From the NCBI GenBank assembly GCA_016841185.1, contig JAENZQ010000012.1, positions 1 to 64,000 on the forward strand: a stretch of DNA of 64,000 nucleotides, read 5' to 3'. Position numbers and translations under genes: made by a program. Positions 1 through 7,945 of the stretch are shown piece by piece (the stretch's first letter is position 1; every line of letters starts with the position of its first letter). The stretch comes from Anaerovorax odorimutans (lineage in GTDB: Bacteria; Bacillota; Clostridia; Peptostreptococcales; JAAYPU01). The notes beneath the pieces are model-generated. The model did not search any database. It was not told where the DNA came from and saw only the letters and a program-made list of their open reading frames with translations.

Positions 1-279
1 TATAGTGCAGCAACCAATACAGGCGACCAAAGTGCAGCAACCAATACAGGCGACCGAAGTGCAGCAACGGTAGAAGGCAAAGAATCTATTGCAATAGTAA
101 CTGGATATCAAGGCAAGGCAAAAGGTGCGATAGGTAACTGGCTAGTAATAACAGAACGTGGAGATTGGGACGGGGAAACATACCCGATTAAAGGCATTAA
201 ATCTGTGAAAATAGATGGCGAAACAGTAAAAGCAGACACTTTTTATATGTTAGTAGATGGGGAGTTGGTAAAAGCATGA
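1..279 (+). CDS. Phage protein with Asn-Thr-Gly-Asp/Ser-Ala-Ala-Thr repeats (C-terminal part)
   Basis: The frame is open from the first base and ends at TGA 277-279, giving 92 residues of a protein that starts outside the window. The visible N-terminal part has short repeats of the type NTGDxSAAT. A compact C-terminal domain follows with a VEGKESIAIVTG stretch, a WDGETYP motif and a hydrophobic DTFYMLVDGE end. This layout is known from phage proteins of Gram-positive bacteria of the DUF7666 type; their function is unknown. The stop overlaps the next start (ATGA), so it belongs to the early operon. Confidence 0.6.
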   Translation, partial: YSAATNTGDQSAATNTGDRSAATVEGKESIAIVTGYQGKAKGAIGNWLVITERGDWDGETYPIKGIKSVKIDGETVKADTFYMLVDGELVKA

Positions 280-434
280 AACCTATATATTCAGTAGAAC
301 AAAACGGATCTATCATACTTGACACACGTAGCAGAACATTAGCCATGAGACTATATGAAGCTGTCAACGGTTGGAAAAGACTTCTCTATCGAGATGATTT
401 AGGACGAGTAGTTATTAGGAAGGTGATTAGATGA
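276..434 (+). CDS. Small phage protein, 52 aa
   Basis: ATG at 276 overlaps the stop of the preceding gene, and the stop overlaps the start of the next one (ATGA at 431). Translational coupling on both sides supports a real gene. The product is basic and Arg-rich, with no membrane segment or known motif. No function can be assigned. Confidence 0.6.
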   Translation: MKPIYSVEQNGSIILDTRSRTLAMRLYEAVNGWKRLLYRDDLGRVVIRKVIR

Positions 435-715
435 ATTACAAAACAATAGGCGTATTAACCAAAGAAGTATTAGGCGAATATCCAGAATGCTATTATACAA
501 GTCAATTAGGGCGGGAAATCAAGAAATTAAACCTACCATTCATTTATGTGGATGCACCTAACCCAGTAAGCGGAGAAATTATTACAACGAGAGCATATGC
601 ACCAGAAGGACACGAAGTAATTAAGAGCTATATTTTAAAAATTATAGAAGAAGAAAAGAAAAATCAAAATTTAGAGCTATTTAAACAACATTTCAATTCT
701 TCGATTCCATTTTGA
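431..715 (+). CDS. Hypothetical phage protein, 94 aa
   Basis: Soluble protein with a mixed alpha/beta look and a charged C-terminal helix rich in Glu and Lys (about residues 67-85). I recognise no family. It sits in the early operon between two small genes. The GAGGTGATT at 714-722 that follows is the ribosome binding site of the next small reading frame. Confidence 0.65.
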   Translation: MNYKTIGVLTKEVLGEYPECYYTSQLGREIKKLNLPFIYVDAPNPVSGEIITTRAYAPEGHEVIKSYILKIIEEEKKNQNLELFKQHFNSSIPF

Positions 716-724
716 GGTGATTAG

Positions 725-808
725 ATGAACATAGGCGGTATAGCAACATTCCTATTTATCATATTAGCACCAATGGTATTGGCAGGAATTTGTTGTAGAT
801 ATGAATAA
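725..808 (+). CDS. Very small membrane peptide, 27 aa
   Basis: ATG at 725 comes right after a good ribosome binding site (GAGGTGA at 714-720). The 27-residue product is almost one membrane helix (residues 6-22) followed by two Cys and a short charged end. It could be a real phage micropeptide or a chance frame. The strong binding site and its place in the gene row are the only support. Confidence 0.4.
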   Translation: MNIGGIATFLFIILAPMVLAGICCRYE

Positions 809-878
809 AAAAAGACACTCGCAAAAGTGCCTAATAAAAAACTCAATTAAATTATACACGAGCAAGGGGGAAATGTAA

Positions 879-1196
879 ATGGAAAATCCAGAGATATATA
901 AAGCGCAGAATTTAAGCAGTGATCCGAAACTTAAAGGGTATTGTGTTTCGTGCTGCGATCCCATACATGAAAACGAAAAAAGTTGGCAGACAAGAGACGG
1001 ACTTATACACGATACAAGAGATTGTAAGTTAGAACAGATGTATAAGGAATTTAAGATAAGTCAAATAGTAGACGACTTTAAGGACAGAATCAACAAGCTA
1101 TCGACAAAAGAGTTTCTTGAATTTGTGGACGACTACGAACTTGAAGAAGAACTTATATCATTATCAGAGGACTACGATTGGAGGGACAATGAATGA
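879..1196 (+). CDS. Hypothetical phage protein with clustered cysteines, 105 aa
   Basis: Preceded by a strong ribosome binding site (AAGGGGGAA, 865-873) and overlapping the ERF gene by four bases. Residues 22-27 hold Cys-Val-Ser-Cys-Cys, and a further Cys follows in a DTRDC stretch, so a small metal site is possible. The C-terminal half is very acidic. No family is recognised. Its coupling to the ERF gene suggests a role near recombination, but that is inference from position only. Confidence 0.7.
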   Translation: MENPEIYKAQNLSSDPKLKGYCVSCCDPIHENEKSWQTRDGLIHDTRDCKLEQMYKEFKISQIVDDFKDRINKLSTKEFLEFVDDYELEEELISLSEDYDWRDNE

Positions 1197-1783
1197 ATAT
1201 ATATGAAAAGATAAATACCATTATGAGTGAAGTTAAATCCTTACAAAAAGACGGTAAGGTGGCATATGGGAATACAAAATATAACTATTTATCAGAGGCT
1301 AAAACAACAGAAATATTTAGAGAAAAATTAATTAAACATAAACTCGTTTTACTTCCCATTAAAGTTACTGACGAAAAAGACGGACAGATAACAAAAGGAC
1401 ATTACATATACAGACTTATAAATGCAGAAAAGCCAGAAGAGTACATTGATTTAGAAACAACAGGGCAAGGACACGATTCAGCAGACAAGGGAAGCGGTAA
1501 AGCTTCAAGTTATGCTTATAAGTATTTGATGTGGCGTACTTTTGCTATACCAAGCAATGACGATCCGGACCAAGTATCAAGCGACGAAATCAAAGAACAA
1601 CATGAACTTGCTAATAAGAAGATTGATTCCATTAAATTAAAGGCCATAGAACAAGCAATAGATGCCAAGAAAGAAAAAATCACAGCCGATATGATATGCA
1701 CTCACTACAAAATTAAGACTTTATCGAATCTTAATTTAGAGCAATGGACAGATGCTATGAAGAGGATTGAGAAAGTCAAATGA
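1193..1783 (+). CDS. ERF-family single-strand annealing protein
   Basis: Product of 196 aa matching the ERF superfamily of phage recombinases, which anneal complementary single strands and can recircularise phage DNA. The N-terminal half carries the usual features: YNYLSEA at about residues 28-34, followed by the TTGQGHDSADKGSGKASSYAYKY region and the F-A-I-P-S-N-D-D-P-D block. The C-terminal part is variable and helical, as is normal for the family. It overlaps both neighbours by four bases. An SSB gene lies further on in the same early region (9629), which fits ERF-type recombination. Confidence 0.85.
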   Translation: MNIYEKINTIMSEVKSLQKDGKVAYGNTKYNYLSEAKTTEIFREKLIKHKLVLLPIKVTDEKDGQITKGHYIYRLINAEKPEEYIDLETTGQGHDSADKGSGKASSYAYKYLMWRTFAIPSNDDPDQVSSDEIKEQHELANKKIDSIKLKAIEQAIDAKKEKITADMICTHYKIKTLSNLNLEQWTDAMKRIEKVK

Positions 1784-2124
1784 TTGAAAAACCCAAGAAA
1801 CGCAAAAAGAAACCAAAGAACAACCCAAAGCCTACCGAATCCGACATTTGCATCTACACAGGACAACCATACGCCACAACTCACGAAATATTCGAGGGTA
1901 ACGGTAGGAGACAGATAAGTATTATGTACGGTTACCAAATAAAGGTTAATGCACAAGACCATATGTTAATACAGCATGCTACAGAACCTTATTGGGAAGC
2001 CGAGGACACACGGTGGAAGATATACTATCAGACTAAGTTTGAACTAGAACGAATCGCCGAAGGAAAGACAGTTGATAAAGCAAGGTTAGAGTGGATAGGG
2101 TTAATAGGTAAAAGTTATATTTAG
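1780..2124 (+). CDS. HNH-like phage protein, probably degenerate
   Basis: Product of 114 aa. It starts with a very basic stretch (KPKKRKKKPKNNPKP), then a C-I-Y-T-G and a THEIFEGNGRRQIS motif. The latter resembles the His-Glu-Ile-Phe block of small phage HNH-type zinc proteins found near recombination genes. The later cysteine and histidine pairs of a working HNH site are not evident: one expected pair is replaced by AQDHMLIQHA. The assignment rests on motif resemblance. It is probably DNA-binding; nuclease activity is doubtful. Confidence 0.5.
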   Translation: MIEKPKKRKKKPKNNPKPTESDICIYTGQPYATTHEIFEGNGRRQISIMYGYQIKVNAQDHMLIQHATEPYWEAEDTRWKIYYQTKFELERIAEGKTVDKARLEWIGLIGKSYI

Positions 2125-2152
2125 ATTTGATTTATAGGAAAGGATTAGAAGA

Positions 2153-2446
2153 ATGAAATTAAAGTTAAACGAAGATTTCTATATAATGTCAGATTCAAGA
2201 AATATTATGCTAACTCAAAAAAAAGTAGTTGAGGAAGGAAAAACAAAAGGTGAAAAAAGATTTGACACTATTAGTTATCACGGAACTATTGCACAAGCCT
2301 TAGAGCGGTTTATGAGCTATAAATTAATGACATCAGAAGCCGAAACTATTACCGAACTATTAAAAGAGCTTCAAGCCGTTAAAAAAGACCTAAAAAACTT
2401 TACTGATGAATTTAATGATTTTATCAATGAGTGGAAGAAAAAATGA
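2153..2446 (+). CDS. Hypothetical phage protein, 97 aa (DUF5405-like)
   Basis: Starts MKLKLNEDFYIMSDSRNI, followed by a beta-rich half and then a coiled C-terminal helix (TELLKELQAVKKDLKNF). The N-terminal pattern is common in small early proteins of Firmicute phages and resembles DUF5405. Function is unknown. A clear ribosome binding site (GGAAAGGA) precedes it. Confidence 0.65.
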   Translation: MKLKLNEDFYIMSDSRNIMLTQKKVVEEGKTKGEKRFDTISYHGTIAQALERFMSYKLMTSEAETITELLKELQAVKKDLKNFTDEFNDFINEWKKK

Positions 2447-2483
2447 AACTAAATATAAACTCTTATAGGAAAGGGTGAGAAGA

Positions 2484-2627
2484 ATGAAAGATGAAATTCT
2501 TTGGAAGGAGTTTTCAAAGGCTTTAAGTAAAAATGACCCCTGGTGGTATTCGATTTGTTTAGAATTTAATGATTGTTCTAGATGCCCTTTAAATCATGAC
2601 GGAATAAAGGAATGTGACGAAAAATGA
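2484..2627 (+). CDS. Small Cys-containing phage protein, 47 aa
   Basis: ATG at 2484 follows AAAGGGTGAGA. The frame ends in ATGA, overlapping the NinB-like start. Residues about 28-43 carry three cysteines in the pattern DCSRCP...EC, a possible small zinc site. It is too short for a family call; the overlap and binding site support it as a gene. Confidence 0.55.
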   Translation: MKDEILWKEFSKALSKNDPWWYSICLEFNDCSRCPLNHDGIKECDEK

Positions 2628-3145
2628 AGCTACTAATTAATTCCCTGCAAGTCCTTAACGGTGTTTTAATCATAGAACCAACCAAAGACTCGCTGAAGAA
2701 CTTAAACAAGCTACAAGCCGAATATAAGCCTGACAAACCGTATGAATGCGAGATAGCGCCTAAGAAGAAAAAACGCTCACTTAACGCCAACGCTTACGCA
2801 TGGGTACTCATAACAGAAATAGCAAACGTACTAAGAACAGATAAAGAAGAAGTATATTTTGAAATGCTGAAAAAATACGGTCAAAGTCAAGTCGTATCGG
2901 TAGTCAAAGAAGGTTTGGAAATTTTTAAAAGATCGGTTAAGTACTGCGAAGAATGGCAAGAAGCTGAACTGAACGGAAAAACATTTGTACATGTAAAAGT
3001 GTTTACCGGCAGTAGTGAGTTTGACACAAGGGAAATGGCAATTTTTATAGATGGGATTGTAAGCGACTGCAAGGACTTAGGCATAGAGACTATCACACCG
3101 ACAGAACTTAAACGACTTAAGAACTCTTGGGGAAAGGTTGGGTGA
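2624..3145 (+). CDS. NinB-like recombination mediator
   Basis: Product of 173 aa. The RSLNANAYAWVLI block at about residues 51-63 and the REMAIFIDGIVSDC block near 137-150 are typical of NinB/Orf-type phage proteins, which bind single-stranded DNA and help recombinases act on SSB-coated DNA. It lies one kilobase after the ERF gene, which fits a recombination module. The last codons and stop (AAAGGTTGGGTGAGTA) are repeated at the end of the next gene. Confidence 0.75.
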   Translation: MKLLINSLQVLNGVLIIEPTKDSLKNLNKLQAEYKPDKPYECEIAPKKKKRSLNANAYAWVLITEIANVLRTDKEEVYFEMLKKYGQSQVVSVVKEGLEIFKRSVKYCEEWQEAELNGKTFVHVKVFTGSSEFDTREMAIFIDGIVSDCKDLGIETITPTELKRLKNSWGKVG

Positions 3146-3148
3146 GTA

Positions 3149-3664
3149 GTGAAGTTAGAAAGAATATGGTCTATGCCTAATAGCGAGACTTTCACCATTA
3201 AGCCAATAAATGATTTGTTAAAGCAAGAAATGCAGTTTGGAACATGGCTTGACCCTTTTGCTCGAAATAGTCAATTATCCACATTAACTATGAAAGTAAT
3301 AACTAACGATTTGAACCCTAGCTGTAATACAGATTACCATATGGAAGCTACAGAGTTTTTAAAGCAATTTGATGATAATTCAATAGACGGAGTATTGTTT
3401 GACCCTCCATATTCACCAAGACAAGTAAAGGAGTGTTACGAAGGAATAGGACTCGATAAATTTAATACTAAAGCGAATTTTTGGTCTGATGTAAAAAACG
3501 AAATTGCCAGGGTGATTAAACCTAATTGTAAAGTTATATGTTTTGGGTGGAATAGTATGGGCTTAGGTAAAAACAGAGGTTTTAAAATGACTCGAGTGCT
3601 ATTAGTTCCTCACGGCGGAGCCAAAAACGATACTATTGTAACGGTTGAAAGAAAGGTTGGGTGA
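3149..3664 (+). CDS. Phage DNA adenine-type methyltransferase
   Basis: GTG start at 3149, three bases after the NinB-like stop. The 171-residue product has a class I methyltransferase layout. LDPFARN at residues 34-40 stands in the SAM-binding position, and VLFDPPYSP at 82-90 holds the catalytic DPPY typical of N6-adenine (or N4-cytosine) DNA methyltransferases. No target-recognition domain is added, so it is a small orphan enzyme. It probably protects phage DNA from restriction or marks it for packaging or replication; the role is inferred. Confidence 0.75.
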   Translation: MKLERIWSMPNSETFTIKPINDLLKQEMQFGTWLDPFARNSQLSTLTMKVITNDLNPSCNTDYHMEATEFLKQFDDNSIDGVLFDPPYSPRQVKECYEGIGLDKFNTKANFWSDVKNEIARVIKPNCKVICFGWNSMGLGKNRGFKMTRVLLVPHGGAKNDTIVTVERKVG

Positions 3665-3668
3665 GTAA

Positions 3669-3848
3669 ATGAAGGAATATGCACTTTATAAAGGCGAAGA
3701 AATTTTGGCTATAGGCACAGTAAAAGAAATTGCCAAAGAAACAGGGCTTAAAACTGAAACGGTACGTTATTATCATTCGCCAGCATATAAAAAACGTTGC
3801 AAAGATGAATTTAACAATATGGTTCTTGTTAGCTTAGATGATGAATAA
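3669..3848 (+). CDS. Small phage protein with HTH-like core, 59 aa
   Basis: ATG at 3669 lies shortly after the repeated GGTTGGGTGAGTA junction. The protein reads Y-x-G-E-E-I-L-A-I-G-T-V-K-E-I-A-K-E-T-G then T-V-R-Y-Y. This is the pattern of a widespread small Firmicute phage protein with a helix-turn-helix-like core. It probably binds DNA, but its role is unknown. Confidence 0.65.
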   Translation: MKEYALYKGEEILAIGTVKEIAKETGLKTETVRYYHSPAYKKRCKDEFNNMVLVSLDDE

Positions 3849-3859
3849 GGGGTGGAAAC

Positions 3860-4750
3860 ATGAATGTATTATCATTATTTGACGGAATAAGCTGCGGACA
3901 AGTAGCTTTAAATAAAGCAGGGATAAAAGTTGATAAATATTACGCAAGTGAAATAGATAAATATGCTATACAAGTTACTCAAAAAAACTATCCAAGCACT
4001 ATACAAATAGGAGATGTTGAAAAAGTAAACGGGAACCATTATAAAAACATTGATTTGCTTATAGGTGGAAGCCCTTGCCAAAGCTTAAGCATTACACAAA
4101 GCCAAATAAGGCAAAATTTATTTGGCAAGAGCAAATTGTTTTTTGAGTTTGTCAGGGTTTTGAATGAATCTCAACCAAAATATTTTTTGTTTGAAAATGT
4201 AGCAAGTATGACAGAAGAAAGCAAACATATAATTAGCGAACTTCTTAAATGTAAACCAATTTTTATTAACAGTAATGCTTTCGTTGCACAAGATAGACCA
4301 CGTTACTATTGGACTAATATTCCATTAACACAATCTCAATTCGATGAGTGTACTCTCTGTTTAAACGATATATTAGAGCCTTATGTAGATGAAAAATATT
4401 TTTATAATTGCGGATATGATTTTAAAGGCTTAGATAAATCGGTTTGTGCGATTTTACACATTAAAGGGCATGACATACTAAAAAGGGTAAATAGTCCAAA
4501 TTTCAAAAGTCATACATTAACTACTTGTATGGGAGGTAATACTCAAAAAAAAGTTTTTGATAAAAACAGACCAAGAAAATTAACTCCTATTGAATATGAA
4601 AGATTACAAGGTCTGCCTGATAATTATACTTATGGAATTAGTGATACAAGGCGATATACAACCATAGGAAACGGCTGGACAGTAGACGTAATAACACACA
4701 TCATTAAAGGCTTAGCTGAAATATACAAAGATGTTGAAAATGTTGGGTGA
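3860..4750 (+). CDS. DNA (cytosine-5)-methyltransferase
   Basis: Product of 296 aa with the ordered C5-methyltransferase motifs. Motif I is SLFDGISCGQ at residues 5-14, motif IV is GGSPCQS at 69-75 with catalytic Cys73, motif VI is FENV, motif VIII is QDRPRYYW and motif X is GNGWTVDV near the C-terminus. The target-recognition region between VIII and IX is short. It matches orphan phage enzymes without a partner restriction gene; none is seen nearby. Likely role: protection of phage DNA against host restriction. Confidence 0.9.
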   Translation: MNVLSLFDGISCGQVALNKAGIKVDKYYASEIDKYAIQVTQKNYPSTIQIGDVEKVNGNHYKNIDLLIGGSPCQSLSITQSQIRQNLFGKSKLFFEFVRVLNESQPKYFLFENVASMTEESKHIISELLKCKPIFINSNAFVAQDRPRYYWTNIPLTQSQFDECTLCLNDILEPYVDEKYFYNCGYDFKGLDKSVCAILHIKGHDILKRVNSPNFKSHTLTTCMGGNTQKKVFDKNRPRKLTPIEYERLQGLPDNYTYGISDTRRYTTIGNGWTVDVITHIIKGLAEIYKDVENVG

Positions 4751-4754
4751 TTAA

Positions 4755-4979
4755 ATGAAATGCAGAGGACGAGAATGCCCATACATGACACCTACAAGCA
4801 TTGGACCAGCTTGTTATTATGCGGCAATCGCTAAAAAGTCAAGAGGTTGCAGTGTAGAAGAGTGTACTCACTACTTAGACAAGCCTGTAAAAGCAAGTAA
4901 CACCATGAACCTAAAATCTGTCAACGGAGATTATGATAAGTACATAAAAGAAAAAATGTCAGGGAGGAAAGCAGTATGA
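4755..4979 (+). CDS. Small Cys-rich phage protein, 74 aa
   Basis: Cysteines are arranged as C-x3-C-x9-C...C-x4-C in the first 40 residues (RGRECPYM, GPACYYA, GCSVEECTHY), suggesting a small metal-binding fold. The C-terminal half is charged and lacks motifs. Its end overlaps the next gene by four bases. No family is recognised. Confidence 0.6.
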   Translation: MKCRGRECPYMTPTSIGPACYYAAIAKKSRGCSVEECTHYLDKPVKASNTMNLKSVNGDYDKYIKEKMSGRKAV

Positions 4980-5203
4980 AGGTGTATGAAAAATGTAACG
5001 AATTAAAGGGCACAAATGCAGATGCAAAAACAATTGCAGATTGGGCTTACATGAACAGGATATGCCCTATTGAATTTGAATATGGGTTAGAAGTAAATAA
5101 TTATCCTGACGAACTTAAAACGATAGCAGGAATAACATGTGCTAAAAATTCATGCGGTCATAATTGCGTTATGGAATTTTTAAATAGCGAGGTGAAAGTA
5201 TGA
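4976..5203 (+). CDS. Hypothetical phage protein, 75 aa
   Basis: Overlaps both neighbours by four bases (ATGA). Five cysteines are spread through the product, with C-A-K-N-S-C-G-H-N-C near residues 55-64 as a possible metal site. No family is recognised. Confidence 0.6.
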   Translation: MKVYEKCNELKGTNADAKTIADWAYMNRICPIEFEYGLEVNNYPDELKTIAGITCAKNSCGHNCVMEFLNSEVKV

Positions 5204-5742
5204 GAAAACTATACATCTTATCAATACTAATCTTTATTATCACAATTTTATTTCTATACCAGCAGACAGTAAATGTTAATTTTCTAATCGACAAAAACCT
5301 TCAACTAGAACAAATCATATACGAAACCAAAGAATCAATCGAAATAAATCAGATAGAAATAAATGAACTACAAGAACAGAGGCAAGAACTAATAGACCAA
5401 CTAAAGAAGTTTAACTTAGTCAGCTTAGGAACATTCGAGATAACAGCATACACAGAAGGGTTTGAATCTTGCGGCAAACTTCCTTCGCATCCTGAATACG
5501 GAATTACTGCATCAGGAAACAAAGTCAAAGAGAACTGGACTATCGCTGCCGACAAGAACTTTAAATTTGGCGACAAGTTAATGATAGAAGGACTTCCCTA
5601 TATTTACACCGTTGAGGACAGAGGGGGAGCAATTAAAGGAGATAGACTCGACTTGTACGTGCCTGAATTAACACGTGCGTTAGAGTGGGGCAGGAGAGAA
5701 AGAGAGGTATATTTGGTTGAAGATAGGGTTGATAGACATTGA
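5200..5742 (+). CDS. Membrane-anchored 3D-domain protein
   Basis: Product of 180 aa. Residues 4-21 form one membrane helix, followed by a coiled coil (about 30-70) and then a 3D domain. The three conserved aspartates are D140, D148 and D151 in VEDRGGAIKGDRLDLY, and the FEITAYTEG start is at about residue 79. Such domains resemble the double-psi barrel of lytic transglycosylases such as MltA and occur in cell-wall-acting proteins. The protein is probably anchored with its domain outside the membrane. It lies in the early region, far from the lysis genes, so it may not serve lysis. Confidence 0.75.
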   Translation: MRKLYILSILIFIITILFLYQQTVNVNFLIDKNLQLEQIIYETKESIEINQIEINELQEQRQELIDQLKKFNLVSLGTFEITAYTEGFESCGKLPSHPEYGITASGNKVKENWTIAADKNFKFGDKLMIEGLPYIYTVEDRGGAIKGDRLDLYVPELTRALEWGRREREVYLVEDRVDRH

Positions 5743-6586
5743 CGGACACAACTTTCCGAATTTACCTTTAATGAAAATATCAGCATGGCATAAAAAACAA
5801 GGCGATCAAGTTGAGTTTGTAAATCCGTTCTTCATGTATGACAAAGTTTACATGAGTAAAGTGTTTGATTTTACACCTGATTTTGATACTTGTTTACAAG
5901 CTGACGAAATTATCAAAGGTGGCACAGGGTATGGACTTAAAAATTATCTACCTGATGAAATAGAACATATATATCCTGATTACAATTTATACGGAATAAA
6001 AAATACTGCTTATGGTTTTTTAACTCGCGGATGCCCAAGACAATGTGAATTTTGCATAGTTAGTAAAAAAGAAGGCTGCAAATCTGTAAAGGTTGCTGAA
6101 TTATCAGAGTTTTGGAATGGACAAAAAGAAATTGTTTTGCTTGATCCAAACATTACAGCTTGCAATGACAGAATTTATTTGCTTGATGAATTAATAAGAA
6201 CTAAATCATGGATAGATTTTTCGCAAGGTTTAGATATTCGGCTTATGACAGATGAAATTGCAGACAAGTTAAATCAATTAAAAATCAAGATGATCCATTT
6301 TGCTTGGGATAACTACGAATTTAAAACATACGAGTATTTAAAGAGATTTAGACAGTCTTTCAATTACGATGTTAGACGATTAAGGGTTTATGTGCTAACT
6401 AACTTTAACACAACAATAGAGCAAGATTTAGAACGTATTTACAAGTTGAAAGAATTAGATTATGACCCTTATGTCATGATTTACGACAAAAAAAACGCAC
6501 CCAAAAGAACAAAGCAAATGGCAAGGTGGGTTAATAACAAATTTATATGGCGATCGTGTGAAAAATTTGAAGAGTATAGGAGGTAA
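5717..6586 (+). CDS. Phage radical SAM protein
   Basis: A TTG start at 5717, inside the end of the 3D-domain gene, is preceded by GAGAGAAAGAGAGG and gives a 289-residue product starting KIGLIDIDGHNFPNLPLMK. The radical SAM cluster motif C-x3-C-x2-C is at Cys106, Cys110 and Cys113 (RGCPRQCEFC). The N-terminal part resembles the cobalamin-binding-like front domain of this enzyme group. A tight family of such proteins occurs in Firmicute phages; the substrate is unknown. A role in modifying phage DNA or an RNA is possible, but nothing in the sequence decides it. Confidence 0.75.
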   Translation: MKIGLIDIDGHNFPNLPLMKISAWHKKQGDQVEFVNPFFMYDKVYMSKVFDFTPDFDTCLQADEIIKGGTGYGLKNYLPDEIEHIYPDYNLYGIKNTAYGFLTRGCPRQCEFCIVSKKEGCKSVKVAELSEFWNGQKEIVLLDPNITACNDRIYLLDELIRTKSWIDFSQGLDIRLMTDEIADKLNQLKIKMIHFAWDNYEFKTYEYLKRFRQSFNYDVRRLRVYVLTNFNTTIEQDLERIYKLKELDYDPYVMIYDKKNAPKRTKQMARWVNNKFIWRSCEKFEEYRR

Positions 6587-6590
6587 TACA

Positions 6591-6956
6591 ATGAAAGGAA
6601 TAGACCTTTATAAAGAAGTAGTCATAAATCAGAACAGGGAGTATTTGGGTAAAGAGTTCAGAAGCGAAATAGGGCATATAAGAGTAGTTAGTTTTGGATT
6701 TAGATATATATCTCCTTGTTATGCGTCAGACAGAAGAAGTCCTCAAGAGATAGAAGAATTTATGAAAGCCGAATGGGAAGAAGTAAAACAGCCAGTAAGT
6801 TTAAATGATGCTCTAACACATATGCTACAAGGTTATGTTGCTGAATTTAAGGGCGAGAAATACAAATTTTGCTGCGGCTGGCTTGTTCGGAAAGATACAA
6901 TGTTCGGTTGTACGTTATCAGAAGATATGGTTAAAGGTGAATGGTTTATAGATTAG
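6591..6956 (+). CDS. Hypothetical phage protein, 121 aa
   Basis: ATG at 6591 is chosen because it follows a perfect AGGAGGT (6579-6585); an upstream ATG at 6558 lacks one. The product is a mixed protein with G-K-E-F-R-S-E near the start and a hydrophobic FCCGWLV segment. No family is recognised. It stands between the radical SAM gene and the replisome organizer. Confidence 0.65.
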   Translation: MKGIDLYKEVVINQNREYLGKEFRSEIGHIRVVSFGFRYISPCYASDRRSPQEIEEFMKAEWEEVKQPVSLNDALTHMLQGYVAEFKGEKYKFCCGWLVRKDTMFGCTLSEDMVKGEWFID

Positions 6957-6971
6957 GGGGTGGTTACTTGA

Positions 6972-7754
6972 ATGGACAACAAGGGATGGATAAAGCTACA
7001 TAGATGTATTCAAGACAATGTTTTATGGCAAGATAAACCATTTTCAAGAGGTCAAGCATGGGTTGATTTAATCTTAATGGCAAATCATGAAGATAACAAA
7101 TTCTTATTAGGTAATGAATGGGTAGATGTTAAACGTGGTAGCTTTATTACTTCTGAACATAAATTAATGGATAGGTGGGGTTGGAGTAAGACAAAAACCA
7201 GGGATTTCCTAAAAATGTTGGAAAATGGTGAGATGATAGTCAAAAATAGCGACCGTAAAAAAACCACTATAACCATTGAAAAATACAACAATTATCAAAA
7301 TATAGAAACCACTAAAAAACCTAAAAAAAACCACGAAGAGACCACGAAGAGACCACAGAGAGACCCAAACAAGAAGATAAAGAATGATAAGAATGAAAAG
7401 AAATATATATACTATGCCGAAAAAGTAAAATTAACCGAAGTTGAATATGAAAGATTATGTGATGAAAAAGGCAAAGACTTAACGGATATAGCAATACAAT
7501 ACTTATCTGATTACATAATTGAAAAAGGCTATAAAACGAAAGACCATAACAGAACTTTGAGAAGATGGGTATTTGATGCAGTAAGTAAATTACCACAAAC
7601 AAAACAAGTTAATCCTGCGAAAAAAGCACAAACAACTAAGCAAGTACAAGACATAGAAGCACAACTACAAGCTGAAAAAGAGAGACAAGCAGAAAAATAC
7701 AAAGGCAATAAAGGCAGCATAGATGACTTGACTAAAAAATTTAGTATGGGGTGA
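6972..7754 (+). CDS. Phage replisome organizer
   Basis: Product of 260 aa. Residues 1-100 form the winged-helix domain of phage replication initiators: GWIKLHRCIQDN, RGQAWVDLILMANH, W-G-W-S-K-T-K-T-R-D-F-L. A very basic linker (KKPKKNHEETTKRPQRDPNKK) follows. The C-terminal part ends in a coiled, Gln-rich helix. The family binds the phage origin, which often lies inside its own gene. No DnaC-type helicase loader is next to it, so the phage may use a host loader or one outside the window. Confidence 0.8.
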   Translation: MDNKGWIKLHRCIQDNVLWQDKPFSRGQAWVDLILMANHEDNKFLLGNEWVDVKRGSFITSEHKLMDRWGWSKTKTRDFLKMLENGEMIVKNSDRKKTTITIEKYNNYQNIETTKKPKKNHEETTKRPQRDPNKKIKNDKNEKKYIYYAEKVKLTEVEYERLCDEKGKDLTDIAIQYLSDYIIEKGYKTKDHNRTLRRWVFDAVSKLPQTKQVNPAKKAQTTKQVQDIEAQLQAEKERQAEKYKGNKGSIDDLTKKFSMG

Positions 7755-7759
7755 TTAAT

Positions 7760-7945
7760 ATGTATAAATGTCCTTCCTGCAACGGAAATAAATACATAAC
7801 CATAGGCGACAGAAAAATAAAATGTGCAGCATGTTACGGACACAGATATATGACAGAATATCAAATCAGAGAATATTTAGATCGTGATACAGCCGAAAAA
7901 TACATGGAGAAAGCGAGGGTGAGGTTAGATGACCCGAGAGATTAA
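7760..7945 (+). CDS. Small zinc-ribbon phage protein, 61 aa
   Basis: ATG at 7760 is preferred over an in-frame GTG at 7751, because GGGGTGATT then serves as the ribosome binding site. The protein has two Cys pairs, CPSC at residues 4-7 and CAAC further on, in the arrangement of a DnaJ-type zinc ribbon (CxxCxGxK). It is probably a DNA- or protein-binding adaptor. Confidence 0.65.
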   Translation: MYKCPSCNGNKYITIGDRKIKCAACYGHRYMTEYQIREYLDRDTAEKYMEKARVRLDDPRD

